Below, one piece after another: positions 37,295 to 46,198 of a stretch of DNA of 64,000 nt. The position numbers were made by a program, and so were the translations under genes. This DNA comes from Eubacteriaceae bacterium ES3 (lineage in GTDB: Bacteria > Bacillota > Clostridia > Eubacteriales > Eubacteriaceae). The notes beneath the pieces are model-generated. The model did not search any database, was not told the origin of the DNA, and worked only from the letters and a program-made list of their open reading frames with translations. The stretch covers positions 2,102,680-2,166,679 of the forward strand of contig CP130741.1 in NCBI GenBank assembly GCA_030586155.1, read 5' to 3'. Each line of letters opens with the position of its first letter. Positions within the stretch are counted from its first letter, which is position 1.

Positions 37295-37311
37295 AATTTA
37301 CACTAATCACC

Positions 37312-38151
37312 TCATATATCCTCTTTTAATTCCATGGTTGCATAACTTGTCAATAACTCCGGTGATGCTTGATAATAACGAATTTCTTTATTAATTTTAG
37401 ATATTTCATCCATTTCTTCGCTCGTCAGTTCAAAATCAAAAATGTTAAAGTTGTCACGGATATGCTCAGGATTTTTTGATCCCGGAATCACAATATTGCC
37501 CCTCTGTACATGCCATCTCAGAATAATCTGTACATTGCTCTTAGTATATTTCTTGGCTAGTTCAGTAAATACCGGTTCTTCAATCAATGCTTTATCTCCG
37601 TGCCCCAGCGGGAACCATGCCATTAGCCCCATATGGTTTTCTTCCAGTATCTCTTTAATCATCGTTGCTGGATAATAAGGATGCGCTTCATCCTGAACCA
37701 TGTGCGGTTTAATCTCCATCGTTTCGATTGCTTCTTTTAACAGTTCATTAGGAAAGTTAGAAAGACCGATTGCCTTCACTTTGCCCTCTTTATAGGCTTC
37801 TTCTATTGCCTTGTAACCTTCTCTCCAATTATCAGTTGGCTGATGTAAAAACAGAAGATCTAAATAATCCGTGCCTAACCTTTTTAAGGTTTCATCAATA
37901 GCATTTTTCTTTTTGTACACTGTCGGCCAGAGTTTTGTTACAACAAAAATATCCTCACGTGATACCCCACTGTTTTTAATCCCCCTTCCTGTAGCACTTT
38001 CATTCATATAGCCATTAGCAGTATCAATCAAGCGAACACCGCCTCTTAGCGCACTTTCCACTGCCACTTCTGCTTCATCAGGTGATAATGTAAACACACC
38101 AATTCCTGCCTTTGGCATTCTGTTTCCATTACTCAAAATAAAGTATTCCAT
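37312..38151 (-). CDS. aldo/keto reductase
   Basis: This 279-residue NADPH-dependent reductase has the family's catalytic set: Asp and Tyr in IDTANGYMNE, Lys in VVTKLW and His in LFLHQP, then the cofactor loop VIPGSKNPEHI. The substrate is probably a small aldehyde or keto compound, not predictable here. It is divergent from the LysR gene, a common layout in which the regulator controls the enzyme. It ends 10 bp from the presumed transposon edge. Confidence 0.92.
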   Translation of the reverse strand: MEYFILSNGNRMPKAGIGVFTLSPDEAEVAVESALRGGVRLIDTANGYMNESATGRGIKNSGVSREDIFVVTKLWPTVYKKKNAIDETLKRLGTDYLDLLFLHQPTDNWREGYKAIEEAYKEGKVKAIGLSNFPNELLKEAIETMEIKPHMVQDEAHPYYPATMIKEILEENHMGLMAWFPLGHGDKALIEEPVFTELAKKYTKSNVQIILRWHVQRGNIVIPGSKNPEHIRDNFNIFDFELTSEEMDEISKINKEIRYYQASPELLTSYATMELKEDI

Positions 38152-38324
38152 TGTCTACGCTCCTTTAAATCTTAAATTCATATAATTATAGTTCATATAT
38201 GCATTTCATTTTTATTATACCTATTTCTTCTTTACTTCTACATTTTAAATGTTTATATCTTGTAGGTCTACTGCCTTTCATTTATAATGGTATAAACAGC
38301 AGTTATACAATGGGAGGTGTGAAA

Positions 38325-39188
38325 TTGATTGAAATATATTTGTTAGAGCAATTGGTTACTTTTGCAAGATGTGGAACGCTCTTAAAAGCATCCGAAGAAT
38401 TACATATATCTCAACCTGCTCTAAGCAGATCCATGAAGAAAATCGAGCAAGAATTCGGGGTTTCTCTTTTTCATAGGGAAAATAGTAAAATATCATTAAA
38501 CGAAACCGGAAAGGTAGCAGTAGAATATGCAGTAAGAGTTCTGGCATCCAATCAAGAACTTATTCAGCGAGTGCTTTCTTATGACCGAAGTCTTCGGACC
38601 ATTCATATCGGTGCATGTACACCATTTCCGTTGAATGAGTTAATCCCTGTCTTGCAGGAGCAATTTATCGGAAAAACTATTTCCTCCGAAATTGAAAATG
38701 ATCCTATACTTATTTCAGGCTTAAAAAACAATCTTTACCAATTGGTCATATTACATGAAAAGCCAGAAGATAAAACATTGTTTATACAACGGTATCTTGA
38801 AGAACAACTTTATATTTCTATACCAGAGGACCATCCGCTTGCAACACAAGACTACGTTTCATTCCAAGATCTTCTGGGAATTCGTATCTTAGTAAGTGGC
38901 GGTGTGGGCTTTTGGATGAATGTGTGCAAAGAAAAACTATCATCCTCAGATCTTCTTGTTCAAAGCAATATGGATGCTTTGACAGAACTTGTTGAAGCTT
39001 CATCACTTCCTATTTTCAACTCTGATCAGATGCTTAAGCGTGGCTATGATATCCCTGATCGTATTTCTATACCAATCAATGATGATAAATCGCATGTAAC
39101 CTATTACATAGCTTGCCTTGCGTCCGAAAAGTATAAATACAGCTCCGTATTTAATTCTGTTCGTTCTACATTGTTACGAAGCAAATAA
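38325..39188 (+). CDS. LysR-family transcriptional regulator
   Basis: The protein (287 residues) has the N-terminal winged helix-turn-helix of LysR proteins (FARCGTLLKASEELHISQPALSRSMKKIE) and a periplasmic-binding-like effector domain. I choose the TTG at 38325, which has GGGAGG seven bases upstream. A longer frame from 38199 would add a hydrophobic stretch not seen in the family. It probably regulates the divergent aldo/keto reductase. Its stop is only about 12 bp from the start of the second segmental repeat. Confidence 0.9.
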   Translation: MIEIYLLEQLVTFARCGTLLKASEELHISQPALSRSMKKIEQEFGVSLFHRENSKISLNETGKVAVEYAVRVLASNQELIQRVLSYDRSLRTIHIGACTPFPLNELIPVLQEQFIGKTISSEIENDPILISGLKNNLYQLVILHEKPEDKTLFIQRYLEEQLYISIPEDHPLATQDYVSFQDLLGIRILVSGGVGFWMNVCKEKLSSSDLLVQSNMDALTELVEASSLPIFNSDQMLKRGYDIPDRISIPINDDKSHVTYYIACLASEKYKYSSVFNSVRSTLLRSK

Positions 39189-39199
39189 ATATCTTCAAC

Positions 39200-39641
39200 A
39201 CTCAAGTTCAGTTCTTATTCTCTACACTACAATTACCCCGCTTTTCTTTGGCAAATCATTTGGTACCAGCATCATCAGTTGCTCAATCTCTTAGCTCTCA
39301 GAATCATACATAAATACTTTTGACATTTTATTTAACCTATCTTTCTCTTCTTTTTGGGTATATAAAAACGGCAAGGTCATTGGTCAAATAATTGACCGAT
39401 AAACTTGCCGCTTTTTATTTAATTTATAACCCCAATATTTAAACTTAATCAACCGCTATATCTTTTGCTACTATCGTTAATTCAATATACGAATTGGTTT
39501 CATCTGCGAACATCATGTGTGCTTCATATCCATCTTGTGTTTTATAAAGCTCTTCATAAATCCACCAGCAACCATCAACTGACTTGTCCTCTTGAATAAC
39601 TTTTGCATCATGAAATCTTAGTCTGTTTTCCTCTGTAAAAC
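39200..39641. repeat. diverged segmental duplication, copy 2
   Basis: This copy aligns with 33800-34233. It contains about 130 bp of decayed 5' sequence of the 229-residue gene, which then gives way to the LysR gene, the terminator hairpin, and the 3' end of the DUF4085 pseudogene, which here continues upstream to a full-length start. Confidence 0.85.
39364..39416. terminator. bidirectional terminator hairpin (copy 2)
   Basis: Arms aaaaacggcaag and cttgccgcttttt with the same inner ggtcaa/ttgacc pairing as the hairpin at 33961-34014. The stem is kept although nearby bases have changed. Confidence 0.82.
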
Positions 39642-40306
39642 CTCCGCTGGGATCCAAGAGAATCGTGATATCATTCGTTTTCTCCACGCTTAGCACTTTG
39701 CAATCATGAAATCCAAAGTGCTTTCTTAAGTTCTCGGGAATATTTTCTGCTTGTTGTGCTGCTGAAAATCAACAAGTTGCTGCTCTACTTTGATTTCATT
39801 TCTCCTACTAATTTGTTTAAGCTTCTGAATGATATCCTTCGTACTATATCCCAAAGCAAACACTCTTGGATCAGCAATTTGCTTATATATATCCTCAGGT
39901 ATTTTCTTTCCATTTTCTTTCATCAACAACTTTTGCCTATCCGCAAATTCAATCTTGCATTTTTGAATATCAAAAGGATCTCTATTATCGTATGCCTCAA
40001 CAAGTTTCCGAATATGTTCCTTCTGTTCTTCCGGCATTTCATATACAATCATATCTTCATCTTGAATTTCTTCGCCGGATATAAACTTGTCAGCCCGAAC
40101 AAAAGTCATACCATCATCCTCAAATAATTCTCGAGGGTCAATATCGTATATTTCTTTTTCCTGTTTTAGAAAGGCTTTTCTTTATTCTTTTTCAGTCGCA
40201 GATAAGTATTTTCATTCAATTCACTTGCATCTTTATGTGCCCGAAGGCCGAAATGCAATCCTGTAAGTTGAGATAAATTGCACCACTCTTTAGTAAGATA
40301 TCTCAT
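39445..40306 (-). pseudogene. DUF4085-family gene, frameshifted
   Basis: Reading from the ATG at 40306 gives MRYLTKEWCNLSQL and then GLHFGLRAHKD, the family's opening. The frame stops at about 40172 and resumes in another frame (IYDIDPRELFEDDG). That frame holds to 39726, where a second shift is needed to continue as PENLRKHFGFHDCKVLSVEK and on to the stop at 39445. Pieced together it gives about 286 residues, normal for DUF4085. At least two frameshifts make it a pseudogene. Its function is unknown; the family is found in Firmicutes genomes and mobile regions. Confidence 0.85.
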
Positions 40307-40389
40307 GTCTCATCCCTCATTGGTGACTCTCATTTTTCGTATTATTTTGTGATTCACCCTATGTCATCTATATTTTGCCCTATTTTTAA

Positions 40390-40427
40390 GGGTCAAAAAA
40401 CGTCATTTTCCGTGCGTTTTTCGACCC
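40390..40427. repeat. hairpin in the 40.3-40.5 kb gap
   Basis: The arms gggtcaaaaaacg and cgtttttcgaccc match at 12 of 13 positions around a 12-base loop. It lies between the pseudogene and the methyltransferase, near the border of island and backbone. It could terminate transcription; no other role is evident. Confidence 0.4.
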
Positions 40428-40442
40428 CAGAATCACTCCAAA

Positions 40443-40460
40443 ACCACAACATCTTGTGGT
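40443..40460 (-). terminator. short terminator after the methyltransferase gene
   Basis: A perfect 7-bp stem (accacaa with ttgtggt) and a 4-base loop are followed on the minus strand by a short T run, just past the methyltransferase stop. Confidence 0.5.
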
Positions 40461-40466
40461 CAAACT

Positions 40467-41837
40467 CTATTTTTTCGCCTTCGAACCACTATTTGTCATC
40501 AGAATTATCGTTTCAACGTGCGTCGTATTAGGGAACAGGTCAACTGGCTGCACTTTCTCAACCTGATAACCAGAATCCGTCAGTATTTTCAAATCTCTGG
40601 CCAAGGTCGCCGGGTTACAGGAAACATAGATCACCTTTTTCGTTTTAAGTTCTATAATTTTTTCAAGCAATTCTCCTTCACAGCCTTTACGAGGCGGATC
40701 TAGGATAATCAGATCAGGATTATAACCTTCATTTTGAGCAAGTTCCTGTAAAACAATTTCTGATTTTCCCTCAATAAAACGGGCATTTTCAATCTGGTTA
40801 AGTCCAGCATTTTCACGGGCATCAAAAATTGCATCTCTTACTACTTCGATTCCTATAACATCCTTAGCCTGTCCTGCAAGATAGAGACCAATCGTGCCTG
40901 TTCCACAATAAAGATCGGCTACTGACTGACTGCCATCGAGCCCGGCAAAATCTTTGACCACATTGTAAAGAACTTCAGTCTGACTGGAATTAACCTGAAA
41001 AAATGAATTCGGCGAAATCGCAAACTTCAGATCTCCTATTTTTTCGACCAATCGTTTATGTCCCCAAACATGACGGCTTTCGTTCCCCATCACGGTATTT
41101 CCTTTTTTCTCATTAAGATTGACAAATATACTTTTCAGATTTGGAATACCCTCTCTTAAAATATCGATGACTGCATCCTTCTGACTGAGTTTTCTTCCGT
41201 TTACAATTAGGACAATCATCTGATCTCCTAATAGATTTGTCCGCCATAAAACCCCACGCAGATAGCCCTTATGACTTTTTTCGTTGTAGATACTTAAACC
41301 TAAGAGGTCGATCATTTGATTAATACTTTTTATCACAGCTTCTGTATCTGAAGTCTGATTCAGACAATCATTAATCATTACCAAATCATGTGATTTTCTG
41401 GCGTAAAAGCCGCAACCTTTTTTGCTGACTTTAAACTGTGCCTTATTTCTATAGCGCTGATGACTTTTCATTCCTGAAATAGGCTCAATCGTTAAAGATT
41501 CCATCCCGCCGATTCGTGTCAGGGCATCTCTGACTTTTTTCTCTTTAATTACTAACTGCCCTTCATAACTCATCTCCTGCAACTGACATCCACCGCATTT
41601 TAGAGCATATTGACAGGGCGCTTCGACTCGATCTTTCGATGCGCTGATCAATTCAACCATTTGTCCCAATGCGTATGTTTTTTTTATCTGATTAATTTTT
41701 ATTTCAGCCAAATCGCCGGGCAGACCACCTTCCACAAAAACGATCATATTATCAATTCGGGCTACACCTTCGCCCGTATGAGTAAGGTCAATTATTTCAA
41801 CCTGATGTTGCGATCCTAACTTTATGCTATTATTCAT
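40467..41837 (-). CDS. 23S rRNA (uracil-C5)-methyltransferase, RlmD/RlmCD family
   Basis: This 456-residue enzyme methylates uracil C5 in 23S rRNA or tRNA. It has an N-terminal TRAM RNA-binding domain (residues 1-60), a Fe-S cysteine cluster region (CQYALKCGGCQLQ, near 77), the methyl-donor motif VADLYCGTGTIGLYLA, DPPRKGCEG, and the catalytic cysteine in VSCNPATLARD. The length is normal. It lies about 100 bp after the DtxR-type gene on the same strand. Which uracil it modifies cannot be decided from sequence by eye. Confidence 0.9.
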   Translation of the reverse strand: MNNSIKLGSQHQVEIIDLTHTGEGVARIDNMIVFVEGGLPGDLAEIKINQIKKTYALGQMVELISASKDRVEAPCQYALKCGGCQLQEMSYEGQLVIKEKKVRDALTRIGGMESLTIEPISGMKSHQRYRNKAQFKVSKKGCGFYARKSHDLVMINDCLNQTSDTEAVIKSINQMIDLLGLSIYNEKSHKGYLRGVLWRTNLLGDQMIVLIVNGRKLSQKDAVIDILREGIPNLKSIFVNLNEKKGNTVMGNESRHVWGHKRLVEKIGDLKFAISPNSFFQVNSSQTEVLYNVVKDFAGLDGSQSVADLYCGTGTIGLYLAGQAKDVIGIEVVRDAIFDARENAGLNQIENARFIEGKSEIVLQELAQNEGYNPDLIILDPPRKGCEGELLEKIIELKTKKVIYVSCNPATLARDLKILTDSGYQVEKVQPVDLFPNTTHVETIILMTNSGSKAKK

Positions 41838-41936
41838 CTTATTCTCCTTAGTTCTTAATGATTAAAAGCATTGATTATTCATCAATGCTCAGATAAAAAG
41901 TATATTTACTTAACAACTTGACACCATCACTACCAG

Positions 41937-42323
41937 TTATTCTTCAATACTATTTTCCAAAAAAGACTTCATTTTATCAAAGGTTTCTTGACTAATCACA
42001 TGCTCAATACCGCAGGCATCCTCTTCAGCAACCCGGCAGGAAACACCCAGTACTTCCTGTAAAAAACGTTTAAGCAGACGGTGTTTTTCATAAATATCAG
42101 TAGCCAGCTTCTTTCCGGATTCAGTTAAATAAATCTGTCCATAACGCTCATGTTCCACATAACCCATTTCTTTCAGTTTTCGAACTGCATCATTGGCACT
42201 GGCCTTACTCACATTCATTGTTGCCGCTAAATCGGTAATTCGTACGCCTCCGCTGTTTTTCTGATACTCCAGATAAATAGCTTCAATATAATCTTCAACT
42301 GATTCAGTTAACTTTTTTTCCAT
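41937..42323 (-). CDS. DtxR/MntR-family metal-dependent regulator
   Basis: This 128-residue regulator has a winged helix-turn-helix (VEDYIEAIYLE, then ITDLAATMNVSKASANDAVRKL) and a dimerisation/metal domain with ligands such as EEDACGIEHVIS, as in MntR and IdeR. It lacks the SH3-like third domain, so it is MntR-sized. I choose the ATG at 42323, preceded by AGGA. An upstream extension belongs to the overlapping ygiQ-like gene, whose end overlaps this start by 20 bp, implying coupling. It presumably senses Mn or Fe; no target site was identified. Confidence 0.88.
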   Translation of the reverse strand: MEKKLTESVEDYIEAIYLEYQKNSGGVRITDLAATMNVSKASANDAVRKLKEMGYVEHERYGQIYLTESGKKLATDIYEKHRLLKRFLQEVLGVSCRVAEEDACGIEHVISQETFDKMKSFLENSIEE

Positions 42324-44202
42324 GAGTTTTCCTGCTCTTTCTTTTGATATTTTGTGTTTTCTGATTCTTAGACCTATTGGCTTCCCCGGCAATCAGCGCT
42401 TTTTTCCCAGTTCCAATCAAATCTTCCCGATAAGAAAGACATAAAGCTTCTTTTACAAGTTTATAGTTTTCTCTCTTTTTAAACTGCCCCAATGCCCGTT
42501 GCATTGCCTTTTCTCGTCCTTTTGGAACATAAACAGGTTCCATTGTCAGTGGATCGAGTCCTGTATAGTACATTGCTGTTGCCATGCTTCCCGGCGTTGG
42601 ATAAAAATCCTGTATTTGCTCCGGCATAAAACCCATATCACGGATATATTCCGCCAGTTTAATCGCATCCTGGAGATTTGTTCCTGGATGACCTGTTATA
42701 AAATAGGGTAATACATACTGGTTCTTACCTAACCTATCATTTTCTTTCTTAAAAGATCTCAGGAATTCCTTATAGGTTTCAAAGGACGGTTTTCCCATTA
42801 TTTGAAGCGCCTCATCAGAAATATGTTCCGGAGCTACCCGGAGCTGCCCGCTGATATGATATTCAACCAACTCTTTTAAAAATTGACGATTTTTGTCAAG
42901 TTTAAGGTAATCATAGCGTATCCCCGAACGAATAAACACTTTTTTGACCCCTGGAAGTTTTCTAACTGCCCTTAGAATATCAAGATAGGGTTGATGATTG
43001 CCATTCAGATTCTTGCAGGGCTCTGGCGTCAGGCACTCTCTGTTACTACAAGTTCCTTTGGTTTTCTGCCGTTCACATCCTAAATGGGAAAAATTCGCTG
43101 TTGGTCCACCAATATCATGGATATAACCTTTAAAATCCGGATCGTTAATCATCCTTTTGGCTTCTCTAACGATTGACTCCTTGCTTCTCATCTGAATCAG
43201 TTTACCTTGATGGATGGTAATTGCACAAAAATTGCAATTACCAAAACAGCCGCGATTAGCCATAATACTAAATTTCACCTCAGCTAGGGCTGGTATACCG
43301 CCCATCGCATCATAGGATGGATGCCAATTGTAGGTGAAAGGTAAATCATAAAGATCATCAAACTCCAACTGTGTAAGCGGCAATTGAGGAGGATTTTGTA
43401 CCACCCAAACATCTCCACAGGCTTGAATAAACACCCTTTCATCAAATGGATTGTTAGCCCCTTTCAATGCCTTTGTTGCCAGAGCATATGCTTCTTTGTC
43501 TTTGGCAACTTCTTCACAGGATGGCAGCTTTACTACCTGATCAAAATCCAGTTCATTCGTGATAAAAGCGGCTCCCCTAACATAAGTCAAAAACTTGGCT
43601 GGAATTCCGGAAGCCAATGCTTCTGCTATCTCAACAATCGCTTTTTCACCCATTCCGAAAACCAGTAAATCAGCCTGTGACTCCACTAAAATTGGCTTTC
43701 GAACACAATCTTCCCAATAATCATAATGAGCAAATCGTCTAAGACTGGCTTCAATTCCACCGATAATAATAGGTATATCACCAAAGATAGCTCTGATCTT
43801 CTGACAATAAACAATCACCGCCCGGTCAGGTCTTTTTCCGGTTTTACCACCTGGAGAATAAACATCTTCTCGTCGGCTTTTTTTGTTGACCGAATAATGA
43901 CTAACCATGGAGTCCAGGTTGCCCGCGCTTATCAAAAATCCCAAACGTGGTTTTCCTAAACGTCTGAAATCATCATCTATTTTCCAGTTTGGCTGGGCAA
44001 TTATCCCTACACTATATCCATGACGCTCCAAAAGTCTGCCAATGATCGCAGCCCCGAAAGAAGGGTGATCAACATAAGCATCTCCGGTCACAATTATAAA
44101 GTCACACTCTGACAAACCTTTAGCCTTTAAATCCTTTTTGAACATCGGTAGATAGTCTTTGAAATCAGATTGTTTATTATTTGTTTCGTTCTTTAAATCC
44201 AT
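42304..44202 (-). CDS. ygiQ: YgiQ-family radical SAM protein
   Basis: This 632-residue protein has a YgiQ N-terminal domain (FGAAIIGRLLERHGY, ISAGNLDSMV...YSPGG) and a radical SAM core with the CxxxCxxC cluster motif CFGNCNFCA near residue 330. A cysteine-rich insert follows (CERQKTKGTCSNRECLTPEPC) and the FYPTPGSMATAMYYTGLDP signature. Its biological substrate is not established. The end overlaps the DtxR-type gene, and it lies 21 bp after cobS. Confidence 0.92.
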   Translation of the reverse strand: MDLKNETNNKQSDFKDYLPMFKKDLKAKGLSECDFIIVTGDAYVDHPSFGAAIIGRLLERHGYSVGIIAQPNWKIDDDFRRLGKPRLGFLISAGNLDSMVSHYSVNKKSRREDVYSPGGKTGKRPDRAVIVYCQKIRAIFGDIPIIIGGIEASLRRFAHYDYWEDCVRKPILVESQADLLVFGMGEKAIVEIAEALASGIPAKFLTYVRGAAFITNELDFDQVVKLPSCEEVAKDKEAYALATKALKGANNPFDERVFIQACGDVWVVQNPPQLPLTQLEFDDLYDLPFTYNWHPSYDAMGGIPALAEVKFSIMANRGCFGNCNFCAITIHQGKLIQMRSKESIVREAKRMINDPDFKGYIHDIGGPTANFSHLGCERQKTKGTCSNRECLTPEPCKNLNGNHQPYLDILRAVRKLPGVKKVFIRSGIRYDYLKLDKNRQFLKELVEYHISGQLRVAPEHISDEALQIMGKPSFETYKEFLRSFKKENDRLGKNQYVLPYFITGHPGTNLQDAIKLAEYIRDMGFMPEQIQDFYPTPGSMATAMYYTGLDPLTMEPVYVPKGREKAMQRALGQFKKRENYKLVKEALCLSYREDLIGTGKKALIAGEANRSKNQKTQNIKRKSRKTHGKKVN

Positions 44203-44223
44203 TCAATCCCTTTCATTGGAATT

Positions 44224-44997
44224 TTAAAAAAAGCCGGTAAAAAATGAAAAATAGGAAGGCAGATTAATCAGTAATATTGTAAAGATCACCATAAAAAAAG
44301 TCTGATTCAATTCAATGGTCATCCCAATGGTATCCCCTGTCATCCCGCCAATTTTGCGTTGCAGGTTAAGCATCAGTAATATCCCAGGTATAAAACTCAG
44401 CATCACCACTAATAGCCCTGCTACACCCATCATCAGTGTCGAATAGACTAAAAGCATCACAAAATACTCAATAAAATGGATTGGCTTGGTCATCTCAACC
44501 AGCCTCTTTCCAAGACCTCCACCGCCACGCGCATAAGTACAAAAACAGGTAGACATAATAGCAGCGGTCCGCCCAAACAAAGGCATAATTAGAAGTGCCT
44601 GTGTATATTGTGATACAATTAGTGTCATGGACAGCCAATTTGTCAGCAATAATAAAATCAGTCCAATGGCGCCAAAAGCGCCTAGTCGGCTATCTTTCAT
44701 GATCACCATCATCTTTTCACGATCCCGGGAAGAAAATAGCGCATCCGTTGTATCCGCAAATCCATCAAGGTGAAGACCACCTGTCAGCCAGATATAGGCA
44801 ATCATTAAAAGAAGTGCTTCCAGTTCCTTAAAATGAATCATCGAAAGTAAAAATGAAGCCGCGTACAGTACTATTCCTATAAATACCCCAACAAACGGCA
44901 TTAAAATCATCGAATTATAAAATTCTTCTTCACTAACATCTTTTAATTTAATAGGAATTCTTGTATAAAAAGATATTGCTATCAGTAATTTTCTCAT
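44224..44997 (-). CDS. cobS: adenosylcobinamide-GDP ribazoletransferase (cobalamin synthase)
   Basis: CobS joins adenosylcobinamide-GDP and alpha-ribazole in the last steps of B12 synthesis. The 257-residue membrane protein has the acidic motif GGLHLDGFADTTDALFS, the DSRLGAFG loop and about six hydrophobic segments. It stands alone, without other cob genes nearby. Acetogens need large amounts of corrinoid for the Wood-Ljungdahl pathway, which fits the suggested host. Confidence 0.93.
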   Translation of the reverse strand: MRKLLIAISFYTRIPIKLKDVSEEEFYNSMILMPFVGVFIGIVLYAASFLLSMIHFKELEALLLMIAYIWLTGGLHLDGFADTTDALFSSRDREKMMVIMKDSRLGAFGAIGLILLLLTNWLSMTLIVSQYTQALLIMPLFGRTAAIMSTCFCTYARGGGGLGKRLVEMTKPIHFIEYFVMLLVYSTLMMGVAGLLVVMLSFIPGILLMLNLQRKIGGMTGDTIGMTIELNQTFFMVIFTILLINLPSYFSFFTGFF

Positions 44998-45091
44998 TAC
45001 CCCTCCTTTAATTATCCAAAACTGCAGATTAAACTATATCATAAAAACAGCAGGTTTAAAATAGACCTCCTATTTAAAACATAAAAAGCGG

Positions 45092-45132
45092 CAAAAATTC
45101 AGGCTGTACAAACGTACAACCTGAATTTTTGT
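45092..45132 (-). terminator. terminator after the HPr gene
   Basis: A long stem, aaaaattcagg with cctgaattttt plus an inner gtacaaacgtac pairing, lies 25 bp past the HPr stop. A/T runs on both sides may let it work in either direction. Confidence 0.8.
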
Positions 45133-45156
45133 TTATAAACTATAGATTGTTAATGT

Positions 45157-45438
45157 TTACATCTCATCTACAAAATCAAACCGGTTTTCAATCATTTCTT
45201 TCAATGCTTCGACGGCTTTCATTTCATCATCACCAACAGCTTCAATTTCAATCTCATCGCCTTTTTGGACAGCAAGAATCATCACACCCATTATGCTTTT
45301 AGCATTCACTCTGGTGGCTTCTTTTTTAATGTAAATTTCGCTCTTGAAATCGTTAGCTCGCTGCACAAACAATGACGCCGGTTTTGCGTGTAACCCAGCT
45401 TTATTCTGGATCACTACTTTGTCCACAATCACACTCAT
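45157..45438 (-). CDS. HPr-family phosphocarrier protein
   Basis: This 93-residue protein has the HPr fold signatures: the phospho-accepting His17 in KAGLHAKPAS and the regulatory Ser48 in NAKSIMGVM, the site used by HPr kinase. It could carry phosphate for a sugar phosphotransferase system or act with CcpA in catabolite control. The cre-like sites seen at 59.8 and 63.4 kb make the second role relevant. It is monocistronic between two terminators or divergent genes. Confidence 0.92.
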   Translation of the reverse strand: MSVIVDKVVIQNKAGLHAKPASLFVQRANDFKSEIYIKKEATRVNAKSIMGVMILAVQKGDEIEIEAVGDDEMKAVEALKEMIENRFDFVDEM

Positions 45439-45606
45439 CCACTCCCTTTCAATAGATTTCCCCTATTTATATATTATAATGGTATAATGCATTTTTATCA
45501 AGCTGAACCATGCATTTATTAAACTCAACTCAACTTTTTCTTGTCAAATATAAATTTAAGCTTTATAATGTAAGATATTACTAATTCAATAGAACTCTTT
45601 TGGGAG

Positions 45607-45831
45607 GTGAACAAAATGAAAGTTACTAAAGATATGGGTATACTTGATGCCGTTAATGCATATCCGGATTCAGTCAATGTTTTTCAGGCCTATGGAATGC
45701 ATTGTTTCGGCTGTATGGCAGCTCGCTTTGAAAGTATCGAAGAAGGTGCTTTGGCTCACGGAATCGATCCGGACGCTTTAATTAAATCTGTTAATGATGC
45801 GCTTGACGCAATCGATGCTACAAAAGCTTAA
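45607..45831 (+). CDS. DUF1858 redox-disulfide domain protein
   Basis: This 74-residue protein is a DUF1858 domain, with a CxxC pair at Cys30 and Cys33 (MHCFGCMAARFES) after a TKDMGILDAVNAYP helix. The family is linked to redox or hybrid-cluster proteins and its exact role is unknown. GGGAGGTG precedes the ATG. It is followed by a strong terminator and so is monocistronic. Confidence 0.88.
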   Translation: MNKMKVTKDMGILDAVNAYPDSVNVFQAYGMHCFGCMAARFESIEEGALAHGIDPDALIKSVNDALDAIDATKA

Positions 45832-45841
45832 GTTTGTTTTT

Positions 45842-45868
45842 AAAACGCACTGTCCCAGTGCGTTTTTT
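45842..45868 (+). terminator. terminator after the DUF1858 gene
   Basis: The stem aaaacgcact/agtgcgtttt with a short loop, ending in T6, lies about 10 bp past the stop. Confidence 0.9.
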
Positions 45869-45891
45869 ATGTAATTTTTTCACAAAACAAC

Positions 45892-45920
45892 TTGTATTAA
45901 CAGACGTTTACTGATACAAT
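45892..45920 (+). promoter_or_regulatory. promoter of the asd-dapA-dapB operon
   Basis: TTGTAT (45892-45897) and TACAAT (45915-45920) are spaced by 17 bp, and the riboswitch begins about 25 bp downstream. Confidence 0.6.
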
Positions 45921-45944
45921 ACTAAAAAATAAATAATCATTTCG

Positions 45945-46107
45945 ATAGAGGTGCGGACTTTATCAGTCATTTACCTGACCATGGCAAATGGGATGACGGT
46001 AGATAAAAGGAAAGTTCGCCGAAGGAATTTATGTTGCCGCCTATTTTCCTGGGCCGATTGTAAATAACAATCGGACTGTCATCATAATTATGATGGGGTG
46101 CTATCTA
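45945..46107 (+). promoter_or_regulatory. lysine riboswitch (L box)
   Basis: Conserved L-box segments are readable in order: AGAGGTGCGG at the 5' side of P1, a GAC/TCAG-type loop near 45975, AGTTCGCCGAAGG near 46014, CTGGGCCGATTG and its pairing partner CAATCGGACTG near 46050-46078, and GGGGTGCTATCT closing P1. The location in front of asd-dapA-dapB fits lysine control of the diaminopimelate/lysine pathway. A terminator follows, so lysine probably causes premature termination. Confidence 0.93.
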
Positions 46108-46110
46108 AAG

Positions 46111-46135
46111 TTTAATCTCTATAGAGATTTCTTTT
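46111..46135 (+). terminator. riboswitch-controlled terminator
   Basis: The stem aatctct/agagatt is followed by TTTCTTTTT, directly after the lysine aptamer and about 65 bp before asd. It is presumably the expression platform. Confidence 0.8.
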
Positions 46136-46198
46136 TAATTTTAGCTAGTCATATGGTACTGGCTTTTTTTATTATCTGAACAAAATATTGGAGGAATT

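Larger units (their letters stand above)
34234..37302 (+). mobile_element. three-gene DDE transposon (DUF6431, transposase, ATPase)
   Basis: Three plus-strand genes with overlapping or close ends encode a zinc-motif DUF6431 protein, a DDE transposase and an ExeA/TniB-like ATPase. The block has a higher G+C content than its surroundings. I set the left edge at TGTAA (34234), where similarity to the 39.2-kb repeat ends, and the right edge at the matching TTACA (37298-37302). These short matching tips fit a TG...CA element. No target duplication was found, so the edges are tentative. Confidence 0.7.

Noticed and set aside
34229-37307. A target-site duplication for the three-gene transposon
   Set aside because: The flanks beside the proposed TGTAA and TTACA tips do not match over 5-9 bases, so no duplication is claimed.
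39445-39696. A stand-alone 83-residue gene
   Set aside because: Its sequence continues the DUF4085 frame upstream after a frameshift, so it is part of a pseudogene.
39726-40109. A stand-alone 127-residue gene
   Set aside because: It is the middle of the same DUF4085 pseudogene, with matching family sequence in other frames on both sides.
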